From NCBI GenBank assembly GCA_025354965.1, contig JANXLW010000387.1, positions 1 through 8,487 of the forward strand: a stretch of 8,487 bases of DNA, in the 5' to 3' direction. The first letter of the stretch is position 1. Every line of letters begins with the position of its first letter. Position numbers and translations under genes: made by a program. Under the pieces are notes generated by a model that did no database searches, was not told the DNA's origin, and saw only the letters and a list, made by a program, of their open reading frames with translations. Of this stretch, positions 1-5,297 are shown piece by piece. Source of the stretch: Betaproteobacteria bacterium. GTDB lineage: Bacteria > Pseudomonadota > Gammaproteobacteria > Burkholderiales > Burkholderiaceae_C.

Positions 1-490
1 CCAGCCCTCGTTCAGCAAACTTGACCGTGTGCAGAGCAGCGATGACACGGTTCATCTCGTTGTAAATGGCACTGCGTTCTTGTGTGCTCATGCCGGGCAG
101 GGTCTGATCCCACAAAATACGCCCTTGCATGAACTCCATGATATAGAAAGCGCGACCAATGATGGTCTCGTCTTCGCACAGGCAGTACATGCGTGGCACC
201 GGTACTTCGGTGCCATGTAAGCCGCTCATGACGGCAAATTCCCGTTCTATGGCATGCGCTGATGGCAGCAACTTGGCGACTGGGCCGGGCTTGGCACGCA
301 TCACATAGCTCTGGCTCGGCGTGCTGAGTTTGTAAGTCGGGTTCGATTGCCCGCCTTTAAAAGATTCGACCGTAACCGGGCCGCAAAAGCCGGGCAAGTT
401 TTTCTCCAGCCACGTGGACAAGGCGGTCACATCAAAGGCCTGCTTTTCTGAGACCGGGCGGGTGCCGGTGAAATGATCAAAGTCGCTCAT
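1..490 (-). CDS. ACAD10-type phosphotransferase (APH fold), N-terminal part only
   Basis: The reading frame starts with ATG at 490-488 and stays open to the left edge, so only about 163 N-terminal residues are visible. The protein resembles the phosphotransferase family related to aminoglycoside phosphotransferases and to the kinase-like part of human ACAD10. Visible signs are a GGQSNPTYKLS stretch (about residues 46-56) matching the nucleotide-binding loop, YVMRAKPG with a candidate ATP-binding Lys, HAIEREFAVM with the pairing Glu, and the VPVPRMYCLCED segment that is typical of this family. Family members usually lie beside acyl-CoA dehydrogenases and are thought to act on hydroxylated acyl-CoA or related substrates; drug resistance is unlikely. 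The catalytic HGD-type loop lies outside the window. The gene begins 21 bp after the Crp/Fnr-type gene on the same strand, which suggests co-transcription. Its Shine-Dalgarno is weak (AAGAAA). Confidence 0.85.
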   Translation of the reverse strand, partial: MSDFDHFTGTRPVSEKQAFDVTALSTWLEKNLPGFCGPVTVESFKGGQSNPTYKLSTPSQSYVMRAKPGPVAKLLPSAHAIEREFAVMSGLHGTEVPVPRMYCLCEDETIIGRAFYIMEFMQGRILWDQTLPGMSTQERSAIYNEMNRVIAALHTVKFAERGL

Positions 491-511
491 GTGCAGTGTT
501 TCTTGCGAGGT

Positions 512-1231
512 TTAGTTGTCGGCTTCAATGATGCGCATCAGTGCTTCGCGGTTGCGAATGACCAGGCCACCCGGTTCGATGCGGATCACTTCTTCGCGCT
601 CCATCGATTTGAGTTCCTGATTGACACGCTGGCGTGATGCGCCCAGCAACTGGGCCAACTCTTCCTGCGCCAGTTGCAAGCCAATGCGCATCTCGCGCCC
701 GTCGCTCAGTGACGGCACACCATAACTTCGCACCAGATGCAGCAGTTGCTTGGCCAAGCGGGCTCGCAGCGGCAGCGTGTTGAGGTCTTCCACCAAACCG
801 TAAAGCTGCCGGATGCGCCGCGCATGCAGGCGTAACAGCGCTTCGTAGAGTTCGGCGTGAAGCGCGAGAATTTTCTTGAAGTCGGCTTTGGCCACGCACA
901 GAATCGTGCTCTCGCCGTGGGCATAGGCATCGTGCGTGCGCCGGTCGCCGTCGAAGATCGCAACATCGCCAAACCAGATGCCCGGCTCCACGTAGGTCAG
1001 CGTAATCTGCTTGCCCGAAATGGAGGTTGAGCTGACCCGTATCGCGCCACGTGCGCAGGCAATCCACTCCTGCGGCTGCTCGCCGCGGGCGGTAATGAGT
1101 TCGCCGTCCTTGAAACGTTTGACGTAAGCGCATCGCAGAATGTCGTGTCGCAGTGAGGGTGAGAGGGTTGCAAACCAGCGACCGGAATTGATCGCCTCGC
1201 GTTCTTCAATGGTAAGAATAGGGTCGTCCAT
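512..1231 (-). CDS. Crp/Fnr-family transcriptional regulator
   Basis: This 239-residue protein has the full Crp/Fnr layout: an N-terminal cyclic-nucleotide-binding-type beta barrel (about residues 20-125), a long dimerisation helix (about 125-155), and a C-terminal winged helix with a clear helix-turn-helix, LAQEELAQLLGASRQRVNQEL (about 187-207). The segment aligned with the CRP phosphate-binding cassette reads FGDVAIFDGDRRTHDA. The Arg equivalent to CRP R82 is kept (R98), but E72 is Asp (D89) and S83 is Thr (T99), so the ligand cannot be assigned. There is no N-terminal CxxC cluster, so an FNR-type Fe-S cluster is unlikely; the three cysteines (34, 59, 112) are scattered. The gene is transcribed away from the kinase gene across a 223-bp intergenic region and lies directly upstream of the phosphotransferase gene, which it may control together with itself. 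Confidence 0.93.
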   Translation of the reverse strand: MDDPILTIEEREAINSGRWFATLSPSLRHDILRCAYVKRFKDGELITARGEQPQEWIACARGAIRVSSTSISGKQITLTYVEPGIWFGDVAIFDGDRRTHDAYAHGESTILCVAKADFKKILALHAELYEALLRLHARRIRQLYGLVEDLNTLPLRARLAKQLLHLVRSYGVPSLSDGREMRIGLQLAQEELAQLLGASRQRVNQELKSMEREEVIRIEPGGLVIRNREALMRIIEADN

Positions 1232-1323
1232 AGCCTGTCTTGTGGGTGACTGAATAAGGCCTCATTGTCGCGCCGGCGACGGACTTGCGCTTGGCACTTG
1301 TCGCTTGTGAGTCTGATGGTATC

Positions 1324-1413
1324 GTGAACCGGTCGTACATCGCTTCATCCCTGGACGGTTTCCTTGCATCGGCCTGCCATCAGGGCAACGTTGTCAACGA
1401 CTTGTTAAACTGG
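1324..1413 (+). pseudogene. 5' stub of a dihydrofolate-reductase/RibD-C-family gene (probable remnant)
   Basis: A frame beginning at GTG 1324 reads MNRSYIASSLDGFLAS and then drifts into unrelated sequence, although a DLLNW near 1399-1413 may be a last trace. The motif YIASSLDGFLA is the hallmark of the N-terminus of DHFR-like proteins (RibD C-terminal domain family, typically M-x-x-x-YIAxSLDGFIA), and it falls at the right distance from a plausible start codon. Intact members are roughly 180-220 residues, while this frame stops at 1470, so the rest is missing. The frame runs 16 bp into the kinase gene, so it cannot be a full gene here. I read it as a deletion or insertion scar. A chance resemblance is possible because the match covers only about a dozen residues. 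Confidence 0.4.
1391..1408 (+). promoter_or_regulatory. 7-4-7 direct repeat upstream of the kinase gene (possible OmpR-family operator)
   Basis: TTGTCAA (1391-1397) and TTGTTAA (1402-1408) are separated by four bases, giving an 11-bp phase, one helical turn. OmpR/PhoB-family regulators usually bind tandem repeats with this spacing. The second half-site could also serve as a -35-like TTGTTA with a weak -10-like TTTATC at 1425-1430, 17 bp downstream. No good Shine-Dalgarno precedes the kinase ATG at 1455. The evidence is only geometry and six of seven matching bases, so this is a tentative call. Confidence 0.25.
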
Positions 1414-1454
1414 CAAAGTTCACATTTATCCGGTACTTCAATGCACATGATCCC

Positions 1455-2915
1455 ATGCCACGCCCCCTGACTTTGGCGCCCGTATTGCGCGTTTTGGTGG
1501 TCGATGATATCCGGGTTTCACGTCTGCATTTGTGTACTCTGGTGCAGCAATTGGGTCATGAACCGTTGGTCGCCGACGGTGGTCGGGCAGCACTGGAACA
1601 AGTGCTGGCGCAAGCCCCGGATTTGGTTTTGCTTGATCTTTTGATGCCGGACCTCGACGGATTTGAGGTCACGCGGCGGATACGCGAATTGGTCACCGAT
1701 CGCTGGTTGCCGGTGATAGTGACTTCTTCACTGGAAGGAGAGGAACACTTTATCCAAGCTTTGTTTCACGGCGCCGACGATTATCTGGTGCGGCCGATCA
1801 GTCCGGCTTTGCTCGATGCCAAGCTGCGACACTACACCCGTGTGCTGGGGTTGCAGTCGCGCCTGGCGGCACTGGCGCAGCGTCAGCGCGCCATTCATGA
1901 CAATATTCTGGACGCAGTGATTACCCTGGAGGACGATGGTCGGATTGAAGAGAGCAATCTTGCCGCCATGAGTTTCTTCGGGCGCGATCAGGGCCAGCTA
2001 ACCGGGCAGCAATGTGAAGCTGCACTGGGTGCGTCACTGAGCGAACTTCTGTCGCAACGAGAGATGCCGCTGCGACGCAAGGATGACACGCTGTTTCCGG
2101 CGGAACTTGCGTCCAGTGACTGGAGCGAGCGGGGGCGTGTTCAGCACACGCTGGTGATCAGGGATCTGACCGAGCGACGCCACACTGATCGTATGAAAGA
2201 TGAGTTCCTGGCTACCGTCAGCCATGAGTTGCGTACACCATTGACCTCGGTATTGGGTGCGCTGGGCCTGCTGGTCTCGGGTTCCGCTGGTGTATTGCCA
2301 AAGGCGGCCATGACACTGGCCGAGGTTGCAAGACGCAATGGAGAACGCTTAAGTCGTTTGATCGACGATATTCTTGACCTGACCAAGCTCGAAGGTAACC
2401 ATATGGTGTTGCGGTTGCGACCGATGAACCTTGACCTTTTGGTGCATGAGGCGATCGCAGCCACTCAGGGCTATGCGCAGCATGTGGGCGTCAAGCTGAG
2501 CGCCGCCTTCGCCGCGGGTAGCCCACAGGTGTGTATCGATGCAGATCGATTTTTACAGGTGATGGCGAATTTGCTGTCAAATGCCATCAAGCATTCGACA
2601 CCCGGTGATACGGTAACAGTCGGCATGGATTGGTCGTCGACCCATGTCAAGGTGATGGTGCGTGACCGGGGACCGGGTGTCGACCCGAAGTTCCGCGTCC
2701 GCATGTTCGAGAAGTTTTCGCAGGCTGACAGCTCCGACCGCCGTGCCCAGAGCGGCACCGGTCTGGGCCTTTACGTCACGCGCATGTTGGTGGAGCGCAT
2801 GGGAGGTCAGGTTGGGGTTGATTCGGTGTTCGGCGAAGGCGCTACTTTCAGAGTGGAGTTTCCGATTGATGATGGCACACAGGTCGGCCGTGAAGCATTC
2901 CACGCTGCGTCCTGA
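1455..2915 (+). CDS. Hybrid sensor histidine kinase REC-PAS-HisKA-HATPase
   Basis: This 486-residue cytoplasmic kinase has no membrane segment or signal peptide. Domain order is a receiver domain (about 10-127; acidic pair D17/D18, phosphoacceptor D61, T90), a PAS-like region (about 145-242, ending in the usual VIRDLTERR), a HisKA dimerisation domain with H-box FLATVSHELRTPL (phospho-His H257), and a HATPase_c domain (about 360-478) with N box (N372 to N376), G1 box DRGPG (404-408), F box FEKF (418-421) and G2 box GTGLGL (434-439). All catalytic kinase motifs look intact. The invariant receiver Lys is Arg (R113, in YLVRPIS), which may alter phosphorylation-dependent switching. Having the receiver at the N-terminus and none at the C-terminus suggests that its input is another phospho-protein and that phosphate leaves to a separate receiver, possibly the next gene. 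The start is the first ATG in frame just before the receiver; no strong ribosome binding site is seen. Confidence 0.95.
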   Translation: MPRPLTLAPVLRVLVVDDIRVSRLHLCTLVQQLGHEPLVADGGRAALEQVLAQAPDLVLLDLLMPDLDGFEVTRRIRELVTDRWLPVIVTSSLEGEEHFIQALFHGADDYLVRPISPALLDAKLRHYTRVLGLQSRLAALAQRQRAIHDNILDAVITLEDDGRIEESNLAAMSFFGRDQGQLTGQQCEAALGASLSELLSQREMPLRRKDDTLFPAELASSDWSERGRVQHTLVIRDLTERRHTDRMKDEFLATVSHELRTPLTSVLGALGLLVSGSAGVLPKAAMTLAEVARRNGERLSRLIDDILDLTKLEGNHMVLRLRPMNLDLLVHEAIAATQGYAQHVGVKLSAAFAAGSPQVCIDADRFLQVMANLLSNAIKHSTPGDTVTVGMDWSSTHVKVMVRDRGPGVDPKFRVRMFEKFSQADSSDRRAQSGTGLGLYVTRMLVERMGGQVGVDSVFGEGATFRVEFPIDDGTQVGREAFHAAS

Positions 2916-2948
2916 CCAGACAGCATCTGCCAAACAGGCAGCCCAGCC

Positions 2949-3347
2949 ATGAGTGAACTGCGGCGGGTTATGTGTGTGGAAGACGATCCTGATATCCGGA
3001 TGATTCTTGAGTTCAGTCTGACCGCCCTCGGCGCGTACGAGGTTTGTCTGTGTTCCAGCGGGCAGTCGGCGTTGGCCCAAGCGCCGGGTTTCAAGCCCGA
3101 CCTGATGCTACTGGATGTCATGATGCCCGGCCTCACCGGACCTCAGACTCTTGCCGCTTTGCGCACGCGGCAGGACATGAAGAAGGTGCCGGTAGTGTTC
3201 TTGACAGCCAAAGCGATGCCGGACGAAATTGCCGAACTGATGCGCCACGGCGCCGCGGGTGTCATCATCAAGCCGTTTGACCCTGTCAAGTTACCGCAGG
3301 AGCTACTGATGTACTGGGAGCGCGGCTGTGGCGTTCTCCCTGACTGA
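2949..3347 (+). CDS. Stand-alone CheY-like response regulator
   Basis: The 132-residue protein is a single receiver domain with no output domain. The key residues are all present: acidic cluster E11/D12/D13, phosphoacceptor D56 in LMLLDVMMPG, T86 in VVFLTAK, and K108 in VIIKPFD. It starts 33 bp after the kinase stop and its end overlaps the Hpt gene by 20 bp, so the three genes very likely form one transcript. Single receivers in this position usually shuttle phosphate between a kinase and an Hpt protein, or act as a phosphate sink or a protein-binding switch. The ribosome binding site is weak (AGG about 10 bp before the ATG), so translation may depend partly on the upstream gene. Confidence 0.93.
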   Translation: MSELRRVMCVEDDPDIRMILEFSLTALGAYEVCLCSSGQSALAQAPGFKPDLMLLDVMMPGLTGPQTLAALRTRQDMKKVPVVFLTAKAMPDEIAELMRHGAAGVIIKPFDPVKLPQELLMYWERGCGVLPD

Positions 3348-3639
3348 CGGACTATCGTTGGCGACCCGACAGCAATTCCTGGCGTTGCAATTGCGATATG
3401 TCGCCGGCCTGAACGCTCGATGGCTAGAAATCAGCAACGCACTCGCCCCCCAGGCCATGCAACGAAAACTTCATCAACTGGCGGGCAGCGCCGGGTGTTA
3501 TGGCTTCGAGCGCCTGGGTCAGTGTGCTGCCGCGGCGGAGATCCTTGCGTCCTCGGGTGCCGGCGTGGCATTGACTGAGGCATTGGTTGTGCTCAAAGCC
3601 GAGATTGACTTGGTGCGGTCCAAAGGGGTGGCAGGGTGA
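3328..3639 (+). CDS. Stand-alone Hpt (histidine phosphotransfer) protein
   Basis: The 103-residue all-helical protein carries the Hpt signature KLHQLAGSAGCYGF, with phospho-acceptor H49 followed by the conserved GSA and a Gly-Phe pair. The length fits a single four-helix Hpt domain, and there are no kinase or receiver domains. The start is GTG at 3328, inside the end of the preceding receiver gene (20-bp overlap, different frame), preceded by GGGAG at 3316-3320 with a seven-base spacer, which supports this start. Its role would be to accept phosphate from a receiver (D61 of the kinase or D56 of the neighbouring regulator) and pass it to a final receiver. No receiver-plus-output gene lies immediately downstream; the OmpR-family regulator at 4614-5297 is the nearest candidate. 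That link is inferred from proximity. Confidence 0.88.
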   Translation: MAFSLTDGLSLATRQQFLALQLRYVAGLNARWLEISNALAPQAMQRKLHQLAGSAGCYGFERLGQCAAAAEILASSGAGVALTEALVVLKAEIDLVRSKGVAG

Positions 3640-3658
3640 TATTTCGGGAGCGATATTA

Positions 3659-3683
3659 GTCACAGTTTGATGACAGTTTGACG
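3659..3683 (-). promoter_or_regulatory. Pho-box-like tandem direct repeat upstream of the STAS gene
   Basis: On the plus strand ACAGTTTGATG (3662-3672) is followed directly by ACAGTTTGACG (3673-3683), an 11-bp tandem repeat with one mismatch. Read on the minus strand, 3676-3659 is CTGTCATCAAACTGTGAC, which agrees at 16 of 18 positions with the classical PhoB box CTGTCATAWAWCTGTCAY. A -35-like TTGACG (3678-3683) and a weak -10-like AATACT (3699-3704) overlap and follow it, so a regulator bound here could act on a promoter for the STAS gene. The box is inverted relative to that gene, and no minus-strand gene lies to its left, so the polarity is unusual. An OmpR-family regulator other than PhoB, for example the one encoded at 4614-5297, could equally be the binder. 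Confidence 0.4.
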
Positions 3684-3746
3684 CTCTGCCGACGCTGTAA
3701 TACTGGTTAGGCAAACGCCCTGGGCGCAACGCCTGAGGGTCATAGC

Positions 3747-4085
3747 ATGGAACTCAAGGGTCAAGTTGAAAACAACGACGTGCTGGTCATTGAACTGCGC
3801 GAAGACAATCTTGACGCCAGCAATGTACTGGAATTCAAGCTGGCAATTCAATCAATGATGTGCGAGCAGACCAAGGTTGTGCTCGATATGACAACCGTCA
3901 AGTTTGTCGATAGTTCTGGCCTGGGCGCGTTGATTTCGTGCTTGCGTCTGCTGATTGAACGTCGAGGTGAGTTCAAGTTATGTGTCATATCCAAAACTGT
4001 GCGCGCTTTGTTCGACTTGATGTGCATGCATCGGGTGTTTAATATTTACCCATCCCGCGAGGCTGCGGTCAGGTCATTTTCCTGA
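3747..4085 (+). CDS. STAS-domain anti-sigma factor antagonist (SpoIIAA/RsbV-like)
   Basis: The 112-residue protein is one STAS domain of normal family length. It shows the expected strand VVLDMTTVKFVDSSGLGALIS (about 44-64), in which the DSSG motif holds the regulatory serine; by alignment with SpoIIAA this is the second Ser, S57. Such proteins bind an HATPase-type anti-sigma kinase when unphosphorylated and are released when that kinase phosphorylates the serine. The probable kinase is the HATPase gene about 106 bp downstream. Translation should be good: GAGGG at 3735-3739 lies seven bases before the ATG. The gene is 107 bp from the Hpt gene with a promoter-like region between, so it may be transcribed separately from the phosphorelay. 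In proteobacteria such modules control sigma factors or diguanylate cyclases; the target is not visible here. Confidence 0.92.
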   Translation: MELKGQVENNDVLVIELREDNLDASNVLEFKLAIQSMMCEQTKVVLDMTTVKFVDSSGLGALISCLRLLIERRGEFKLCVISKTVRALFDLMCMHRVFNIYPSREAAVRSFS

Positions 4086-4189
4086 TGTGTGGACAACCTC
4101 CCGGAGACGTCTTTGCCAGCAGTTTCCTTGTGTTCCTGCAGCCACATGCCGAAGCCGAGCGCGCAGTTGCCGGTGCCCAAAGGTGGTGA
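4085..4189 (+). CDS. Possible 34-codon small ORF between STAS and HATPase genes
   Basis: An ATG at 4085 shares its A with the STAS stop codon (TGATG), and the frame runs 34 codons to a TGA at 4187-4189, two bases before the ATG of the HATPase gene. It is in a different frame from both neighbours. The peptide begins MCGQPPGDVFASSFLVFLQP and has a short hydrophobic stretch but no recognisable domain. The tight stop-start packing on both sides is what translationally coupled genes look like. It may only be a bridging leader that keeps ribosomes moving into the HATPase gene, or a chance frame. Nothing beyond position supports function. Confidence 0.25.
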   Translation: MCGQPPGDVFASSFLVFLQPHAEAERAVAGAQRW

Positions 4190-4191
4190 TC

Positions 4192-4641
4192 ATGCGCCCA
4201 CCCATCGCCGGACATGAAAAGCGTTGCGAGGTGCCGGTTGCGTTCGCCTCTCTAAGCCGTTATCGCGAGTTTGTCATGACCCAGACTCTGCGTGCCGGCT
4301 TGTCAGAGCAGGATGCAGGGCTGTTCACAGTTGCCAGCGTTGAGGTATTTACCAACATCGTGCGCCACGCCAAGGGCTTGCTGGCCGGCGCTCGGGTTGA
4401 ACTGATTGCCGATTGCGCGTCAACAGAATTTGTTTTGAAAGTAATCCATTCCGGTAAGGCATTCAGACCTTGTGAAAAGGTCGGGGTGACACAGTTAGAT
4501 GCGTTTCCTGAGAGTGGCATCGGCATGACCATCATTCGCAGCGCCTGTGATGGGGTGGAGTATGTGCATCACAAGGGCGTCAATACGGTGCGCATGAAGT
4601 CCGTCTTTCGCGGTCACGCATCGACGCGGTCAAAGCGGTAG
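4192..4641 (+). CDS. RsbW/SpoIIAB-like HATPase (anti-sigma-type serine kinase) with atypical ATP pocket
   Basis: Starting from ATG 4192 the protein has 149 residues, the usual length for this family. This start is preferred over the upstream in-frame GTG at 4087 because AAAGGTGG lies at the right spacing, and the extra 35 residues are Cys/Arg-rich and unlike the family. Visible motifs are the N box EVFTNIVRHA (51-60, with E51 and N55) and the G2 region PESGIGMTII (106-115). The G1 box normally reads D-x-G-x-x-F, but here it is HSGKAF with H86 in place of the Asp that contacts adenine, so kinase activity is uncertain. It is the likely partner of the STAS protein upstream: by family it would bind a sigma factor or similar target and phosphorylate the STAS serine. 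Its last nine codons overlap the convergent response-regulator gene by 28 bp. Confidence 0.85.
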   Translation: MRPPIAGHEKRCEVPVAFASLSRYREFVMTQTLRAGLSEQDAGLFTVASVEVFTNIVRHAKGLLAGARVELIADCASTEFVLKVIHSGKAFRPCEKVGVTQLDAFPESGIGMTIIRSACDGVEYVHHKGVNTVRMKSVFRGHASTRSKR

Positions 4642-5297
4642 CCGTAGCCATAAATCGGCGTCAGTTTCCAGCCCCTGGAGCCGTCGAGCACCAACTTCTT
4701 GCGCAAGCGGCTGATGTGGGTGTCGACGGTACGGGTATCGACATCGGTATTCAGACCCCAGATCTTATTCAGCAAATGGTCTCTGGAAAGTAGCTTGCCT
4801 GGGTTTTGCAGCAGATAGACCGACAAATCAAACTCCTTTTGCGTGAGCTTGACCGGATTGCCGTCATGACACAGTCGATGTCGTTGAACATCAAGCTCAA
4901 AGGAACCCAGACGCAGCACCGGCAGACCGCCAGACTTGACACGTCTTGCAACGGCCTCCAGACGAGCCAGCAGCTCCATCGGTTTGGGTGGCTTGACCAG
5001 GTAGTCGTCTGCCCCGGCATTGAGAGCTGATACGACAGTGATCTCGTCATCGCGGGCGGTTACCACGACCACCGGAATCTGCCAGCCCAGGTTCTGTCTG
5101 ACCCAACGCAGCACATCGGCCCCGGTGCCGTCCGGAAGCATCCAGTCGATCAGCAGCAAATCAAAACGTTCCTTCTTGATGCCATCAATGAATTGCGCTG
5201 TGGTGCTGAAGGTGCGGCTGGAGTGCTGACCATTGCCTACCCATAACTGGAGCAAAGCGCTTTGGTCGCTATCGTCTTCCAGGATGGCAATGTGCAT
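4614..5297 (-). CDS. OmpR/PhoB-family response regulator transcription factor
   Basis: This is a two-domain DNA-binding regulator of 227 residues. The receiver (about 1-115) has E7/D8/D9, phosphoacceptor D51 in LLLIDWMLPDG, T80 in VVVTAR and K102 in YLVKPPK, all canonical. The C-terminal winged helix (about 127-226) shows LTQKEFDLSVYLLQNPGKLLSRDHLL and the recognition-helix region RTVDTHISRLRKKL, ending with the wing YGYGYRF. I chose ATG 5297, which shares one base with the stop of the dehydrogenase gene; a TTG one codon earlier is also possible. No sensor kinase adjoins it on its own strand, so its phosphate may come from the Hpt protein or kinase of the convergent cassette. It is co-oriented and apparently coupled with acyl-CoA and hydroxyacid dehydrogenase genes. 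Its 3' end overlaps the HATPase gene. Confidence 0.95.
   Translation of the reverse strand: MHIAILEDDSDQSALLQLWVGNGQHSSRTFSTTAQFIDGIKKERFDLLLIDWMLPDGTGADVLRWVRQNLGWQIPVVVVTARDDEITVVSALNAGADDYLVKPPKPMELLARLEAVARRVKSGGLPVLRLGSFELDVQRHRLCHDGNPVKLTQKEFDLSVYLLQNPGKLLSRDHLLNKIWGLNTDVDTRTVDTHISRLRKKLVLDGSRGWKLTPIYGYGYRFDRVDA

Noticed and set aside
29..220. Plus-strand 63-residue frame at the left end
   Set aside because: It lies antisense inside the phosphotransferase gene, whose minus-strand frame is intact and family-like.
525..1133. 202-residue minus-strand frame within the Crp/Fnr-type gene
   Set aside because: It is the Arg/Ala-rich alternate frame of a clear Crp/Fnr protein and has no domain of its own.
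1285..1470. The full 61-codon plus-strand frame from TTG 1285 as an intact gene
   Set aside because: Only about 15-30 residues from 1324 look like protein sequence, it overlaps the kinase start, and it is far shorter than the DHFR-like family. I list it as a remnant instead.
2577..3080. 167-residue minus-strand frame across the kinase and receiver genes
   Set aside because: Antisense shadow of two well-supported genes, with no recognisable motif.
3716..3726. Short inverted repeat CGCCC-T-GGGCG before the STAS gene as a terminator
   Set aside because: The loop is one base, too small for a stable hairpin as written, and no T tract follows.
4087..4191. N-terminal extension of the HATPase from GTG 4087
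   Set aside because: The 35 extra residues are Cys/Arg-rich and unlike the family, while ATG 4192 has a good Shine-Dalgarno and gives the normal length.
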